DNA of 9,326 bases from SFEL01 sp045592165 (lineage in GTDB: Bacteria; Bacillota; Clostridia; Christensenellales; CAG-138). The DNA lies in NCBI GenBank assembly GCA_045592165.1, contig JAZNUG010000189.1, positions 1-9,326 on the forward strand, read 5' to 3'. Positions 6,667 to 9,326 of this stretch are shown here, one piece after another. A model generated the notes under the pieces. The model saw only the letters and a program-made list of their open reading frames with translations, was not told where the DNA came from and did no database searches. The number at the start of each line of letters is the position of its first letter. The stretch's first letter is position 1. The position numbers were made by a program, and so were the translations under genes.

Positions 6667-8736
6667 CTATATCTTCATGCATACATCCCATACGCCCCAG
6701 ATGACCGAGCGCAGGTTTCCCACCTTGGCGGCATCGCCGACGATGTGTATATTCTTTGCCTTCTGGGCAAGGGGTGCGCTCTTGTAGCCCGTGGACAGTA
6801 TCACGCTGTCTGCGGGAATATCAAATGCGCTGCCGTCCTTGCCTGCAACGGTTACTGCGCCGTCCTTGATTTCCTTGAGGGAGGTTTCCAGATGTACAGG
6901 CACTTTGTTTGCCTTGAAGAAATCCCTCAGGAAGCTGGAATTCGCAAGGCAGATGCCCTTGCCGCAGATAAGGTCATCCATCATCTCCACGATGACAGGC
7001 TTCTTGCCCTGCAGATACAGTTCATAGGCAATTTCGCAGCCGGTGAGACCGCCGCCGATAATGACTACGTTCTCGCCAACCTCCTGCCTGCCCAGCAGAA
7101 AATCTATGGCCTGTATGCCCTTCTCTATGCCCTTTACAGGTATGCGGTTGGCAACAGCGCCTGTGGCAATTATCACTTCATCTGCGCCCAGCGCGGCAAG
7201 GTTCACTATCTGGGTATTCAGCTTGACCTCGATGGGATGCTTTGCCACTTCCCGCCTGTACCATGCGATAAGCGCCTTGTCCTTCTCCTTGAAGGAGGGA
7301 GCCGCCGCCGCAATAAATACGCCGCCCAGTTCGCTGCCCTTTTCATACAGGGTAACCTTATGGCCCCGCTTTGTCAGCAGCAGCGCCGCTTCCATGCCGC
7401 CTATACCGCCGCCGATAACCGCAATCTTCTTGGCCTTTGCAGCAGGCTTGACATAGTACTTTTTGCTCTGCATGGTCTGGGGATTCAGCGCACAGCGGGC
7501 AAGGCCCATGGTATCCGTAAGGTCCTGAGTATTTGCATGGCCCTTGGAGGAGGAGAAATTGAAGCAGCCTGCGTGGCAGCAGATACAGGGCTTGATATCC
7601 TCCAGCCTGTCCTCGATAAGCTTGGTGATCCACTCAGGATCGGTAAGGAACTGTCGGGCAATACCCACGCCGTCAATAAGGCCGTCGGCAACCGCCTGTG
7701 CGCCCACGTCAGGCTCCATACGGCCGGCGCATACCACAGGTATATCCACGAATTTCTTTATATGTGCAACGCTTTCAAGATTGCAGTTCTGGGGCATATA
7801 CATGGGGGGATGCGCCCAATACCAGGAATCGTAGGTGCCGTTATCGGCGTTAAGCATATCGTAGCCCGCATCCTGCAGGTACTTTGCCGCCCTTTCGGAT
7901 TCCTCCATATTGCGGCCAACCTCGGTGTATTCCTCGCCGGGCACCGCGCCCTCCCGGAAGCCCTTCACCTTGGACTCCACGCTGTAGCGCAGGGATACGG
8001 GGAAATCATCGCCGCAGGCCGCCTTGATTGCCTTCACAACCTCCACAGGGAAGCGATAGCGGTTTTCAAAGGAGCCGCCGTATTCATCGGTGCGCTTGTT
8101 GGTCCACTCCATGGTGAACTGATCCAGCAGGTATCCCTCATGCACCGCATGAACCTCCACGCCGTCCACGCCCGCATCCTTGCAGAGCTTGGCGGTCTTG
8201 GCAAAGGCTTCGATTATCTCATGAATCTGCTCCTTTGTCATTTCGGGGGTGGTTATTTCGGGAGCCCAGCGGGAAGGCAGGGGGCTGGGGCTTGCCAGTT
8301 CATGATTGGTATCCAGCACCGGCTTAAGCAGCGCCCTTGTAAACTTATTCTTATGAAGGGGCGCAATCAGCTCGGTAATTGCCCAGCTGCGGCCCATGCC
8401 TGCGGTCAGCTGGACAAACAGCTTTGCGCCGGTCTTATGGATCTCCTCCATATACTCCTTCAGGTCATCAAACATCTTGGGATTCTGCCACAGCCACTTG
8501 CCCCAGAAGGTATCCCTCAGGGGTGCAATGCCGGGAATGATAAGGCCAACGTTGTTGTTTGCCCTTTCGAGGAACAGCTTGGCTGCCTCCTTGTCAAACT
8601 TGCAGCCGGTCAGCTCGAACCAGCCGAACAGCGACGTTCCGCCCATAGGACACATAACAATGCGGTTTTTGATCTCCACATTGCCTATCTTCCAGGGAGT
8701 AAATAATGCTTCATACTTAGGATCCATGCTTTTCAC
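6667..8736 (-). CDS. FadH/enoate reductase-type NAD(P)H-dependent ene-reductase (Old Yellow Enzyme family, Fe-S flavoprotein)
   Basis: The 689-residue protein has the full architecture of 2,4-dienoyl-CoA reductase and clostridial 2-enoate reductases. Residues about 8-375 form an FMN-binding Old Yellow Enzyme TIM barrel (KNRIVMCPMGG at 23-33, GVEVHAVHEGYLLDQF at 192-207, N-K-R-x-D-E-Y-G-G at 213-221, GVGIARQFL at 356-364). Tyr202 in GYLL matches the position of the catalytic Tyr of FadH. Cysteines 384, 387, 391 and 415 are the likely 4Fe-4S ligands. A first dinucleotide fold begins at IGGGIGG (441-447), a second at IGGGLTG (560-566), and IVGDAA (665-670) is the FAD-contacting end. Electrons would pass NAD(P)H to FAD, 4Fe-4S, then FMN to an activated alkene. 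BaiCD/BaiH and cinnamate reductases share this build, so the substrate cannot be read from sequence. It is the first gene of the operon. The start is GTG at 8736 by ribosome-site spacing; ATG at 8727 is possible. Confidence 0.9.
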   Translation of the reverse strand: MKSMDPKYEALFTPWKIGNVEIKNRIVMCPMGGTSLFGWFELTGCKFDKEAAKLFLERANNNVGLIIPGIAPLRDTFWGKWLWQNPKMFDDLKEYMEEIHKTGAKLFVQLTAGMGRSWAITELIAPLHKNKFTRALLKPVLDTNHELASPSPLPSRWAPEITTPEMTKEQIHEIIEAFAKTAKLCKDAGVDGVEVHAVHEGYLLDQFTMEWTNKRTDEYGGSFENRYRFPVEVVKAIKAACGDDFPVSLRYSVESKVKGFREGAVPGEEYTEVGRNMEESERAAKYLQDAGYDMLNADNGTYDSWYWAHPPMYMPQNCNLESVAHIKKFVDIPVVCAGRMEPDVGAQAVADGLIDGVGIARQFLTDPEWITKLIEDRLEDIKPCICCHAGCFNFSSSKGHANTQDLTDTMGLARCALNPQTMQSKKYYVKPAAKAKKIAVIGGGIGGMEAALLLTKRGHKVTLYEKGSELGGVFIAAAAPSFKEKDKALIAWYRREVAKHPIEVKLNTQIVNLAALGADEVIIATGAVANRIPVKGIEKGIQAIDFLLGRQEVGENVVIIGGGLTGCEIAYELYLQGKKPVIVEMMDDLICGKGICLANSSFLRDFFKANKVPVHLETSLKEIKDGAVTVAGKDGSAFDIPADSVILSTGYKSAPLAQKAKNIHIVGDAAKVGNLRSVIWGVWDVCMKI

Positions 8737-8740
8737 TCGT

Positions 8741-8749
8741 CCCTTCCTT
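8741..8749 (-). promoter_or_regulatory. Ribosome binding site deciding the ene-reductase start
   Basis: The minus strand reads AAGGAAGGG ending 4 nt before the GTG at 8736. The usual spacing, measured from the purine core, favours GTG. The in-frame ATG at 8727 begins the family-like MDPKYEALFTPW but stands 13 nt from the same purine run, at the long end of the usual range. Both starts remain possible and differ by three residues. Confidence 0.6.
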
Positions 8750-8800
8750 ATTATTGAATTTTGCCTATAAAAACTTTATGAAATGTTTTATTACAAATAT

Positions 8801-8829
8801 ATCGTATAACATCGGCGGTATAAAAGCAA
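8801..8829 (-). promoter_or_regulatory. Candidate sigma-A promoter of the ene-reductase/aconitase X operon
   Basis: Reading the minus strand, TTGCTT (8829-8824) and TACGAT (8806-8801) are separated by 17 nt in the only markedly AT-rich stretch before the operon. An alternative -10, TATACG (8808-8803), is preceded by TG one base away, as in an extended -10. Each hexamer is only a partial match (3/6 and 4/6). Transcription would begin near 8794, giving a leader of about 58 nt. A second weak pair, TTGTAA (8796-8791) and TTTATA (8771-8766), has a 19-nt spacer. No riboswitch-like structure is seen in the leader. Confidence 0.35.
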
Positions 8830-8839
8830 TGCTGCCGCC
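8814..8839. repeat. Short inverted repeat overlapping the candidate promoter
   Basis: GGCGG (8814-8818) and CCGCC (8835-8839) are complementary arms around a 16-nt centre that holds a smaller dyad, AGCA-A-TGCT (8825-8833). It covers the candidate -35 hexamer, a common place for a repressor site. The arms are short and may be coincidental; no regulator gene is in the window. Confidence 0.25.
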
Positions 8840-8855
8840 AAAACATTATCTGCAC

Positions 8856-8885
8856 AAAAAAAATCCCCCACCGGAGGGTGGGGGA
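8856..8885 (-). terminator. Intrinsic terminator of the beta-helix protein gene
   Basis: On the minus strand a GC-rich 9-bp perfect stem (8885-8877 pairing with 8872-8864, TCCCCCACC/GGTGGGGGA) with a 4-nt loop is followed directly by a run of eight T residues (8863-8856). It lies 13 nt after the stop codon at 8899 and upstream of the ene-reductase promoter, so it separates the two minus-strand transcription units. Confidence 0.93.
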
Positions 8886-8898
8886 AATGGGATTCGCT

Positions 8899-9326
8899 TT
8901 ATTTTACCTGAAGCTTGAAGGTGCCGGTGACGGCATCCCAGTAGGTCTCATAGCCTTCGTTCATGCATACCAGCTTGGCCTCGTCGCCTTCGGTGTAGGC
9001 GTAGCCTGCGGCGGGCTTGAAGTTGAAGTTGCCGAAGTGCTCGTCCGCTTCGTTTACCGTGAACTTGAAGCCATTGAAATTAGCAGCAAGGTATGCAGTG
9101 TTGTGATTGGTGCTGAGGTTGAAGCTGATCACACCATCAATATCGGCTGCGCCAATGGTAAGGCCAAGACCTCCGGAGTAAGAGAAATTATCCTCTACCG
9201 TACCGCCGGCGATAGTTGCACTGTTATTATTCAGATAGAAAGCACTGTTTGTTCCGTTAACGGTATTTCCTTCCACTTTGCCTCCGGTCATGTTGAGTGA
9301 AGCATGATCGCAGAATCGAATTGCAC
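8899..9326 (-). CDS. C-terminal end of a beta-helix surface protein (5' partial)
   Basis: The minus-strand frame is open from the right edge of the window to a TAA at 8899-8901; the ATG at 9291 is internal, since the same repeat pattern continues before it and no ribosome site precedes it. About 141 residues are visible. The first part shows repeated short Gly/Asn-rich rungs such as MTGGKVEGN and IAGGTVEDN, spaced by LNNNSATI-type strands, typical of right-handed parallel beta-helix proteins of Clostridia. The last 50 or so residues form a different small beta-rich domain (FNFKPAAGYAYTEGDEAKLV, then a YWDAVTGTFKLQVK end). No cell-wall sorting signal, membrane segment or dockerin closes the protein. 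The likely role is a secreted or surface adhesin-like protein; the exact function is unknown. It resembles the left part of the giant plus-strand protein in style but shows no long identical run with it. Confidence 0.8.
   Translation of the reverse strand, partial: AIRFCDHASLNMTGGKVEGNTVNGTNSAFYLNNNSATIAGGTVEDNFSYSGGLGLTIGAADIDGVISFNLSTNHNTAYLAANFNGFKFTVNEADEHFGNFNFKPAAGYAYTEGDEAKLVCMNEGYETYWDAVTGTFKLQVK

Noticed and set aside
6652..8706. A 684-codon open frame on the plus strand opposite the ene-reductase gene
   Set aside because: The minus-strand frame has unmistakable family motifs throughout. The plus frame is low-complexity in character (rich in H, L, A, G, C), matches no family I know, and is a by-product of the codon bias of the real gene.
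6667..8736. Bile-acid 7-dehydroxylation gene (BaiCD or BaiH)
   Set aside because: The architecture is shared, but no other bai gene is nearby and the partner is aconitase X, so a bile-acid role is not supported.
8737..8898. A riboswitch or small RNA in the leader between the two minus-strand units
   Set aside because: Only a promoter-like AT-rich stretch, a short dyad and a terminator are visible; the predicted leader is about 58 nt and shows no structured aptamer.
9289..9291. ATG as the start of the right-hand minus-strand gene
   Set aside because: The same frame is open to the window end and the beta-helix rung pattern runs across it; the gene is truncated by the window.

Overview
The window looks like a chromosomal segment from an anaerobic, moderately GC-rich Gram-positive bacterium, most likely a Clostridia member such as a gut Oscillospiraceae/Ruminococcaceae relative. 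The grounds are strong GGGAGG-type ribosome binding sites, short intergenic gaps, compact intrinsic terminators, an oxygen-sensitive flavin/Fe-S ene-reductase, and very large secreted beta-helix/Ig-like proteins. The taxonomic call is inference; no rRNA or other marker gene is present.

Layout. (1) Positions 1-4859, plus strand: the 3' part of one giant gene for a modular extracellular protein. It runs from the end of a beta-helix region, through an Ig-like and a cadherin-like beta-sandwich region, into a series of tandem modules of about 102-117 residues. The reading frame is open to the left edge, so the true start lies outside. (2) Positions 4868-4917: a hairpin with A and T tracts on both sides that can terminate transcription from both directions. 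(3) Positions 4925-8736, minus strand: a tight three-gene operon, transcribed in the order ene-reductase (FadH/enoate reductase type, 6667-8736), aconitase X large subunit (5371-6651), aconitase X swivel subunit (4925-5368). Gaps are 15 and 2 nt. (4) Positions 8737-8898: a short AT-rich promoter region for that operon and an intrinsic terminator for the gene to its right. (5) Positions 8899-9326, minus strand: the C-terminal end of a second beta-helix surface protein, cut by the right edge of the window.

How the genes may work together. Aconitase X enzymes dehydrate hydroxy acids (known examples act on cis-3-hydroxy-L-proline in bacteria and mevalonate 5-phosphate in archaea). FadH-type flavoenzymes reduce activated C=C bonds. 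Co-transcription of both aconitase X subunits with one ene-reductase suggests a two-step reductive dehydroxylation: dehydrate a hydroxy acid to an unsaturated acid, then reduce it, possibly as an electron sink. The aconitase X differs from the family consensus, as I recall it, at several signature positions, so its substrate may not be a known one. This pairing is the most interesting candidate system in the window. The two large surface proteins on either side are probably unrelated to it in function.
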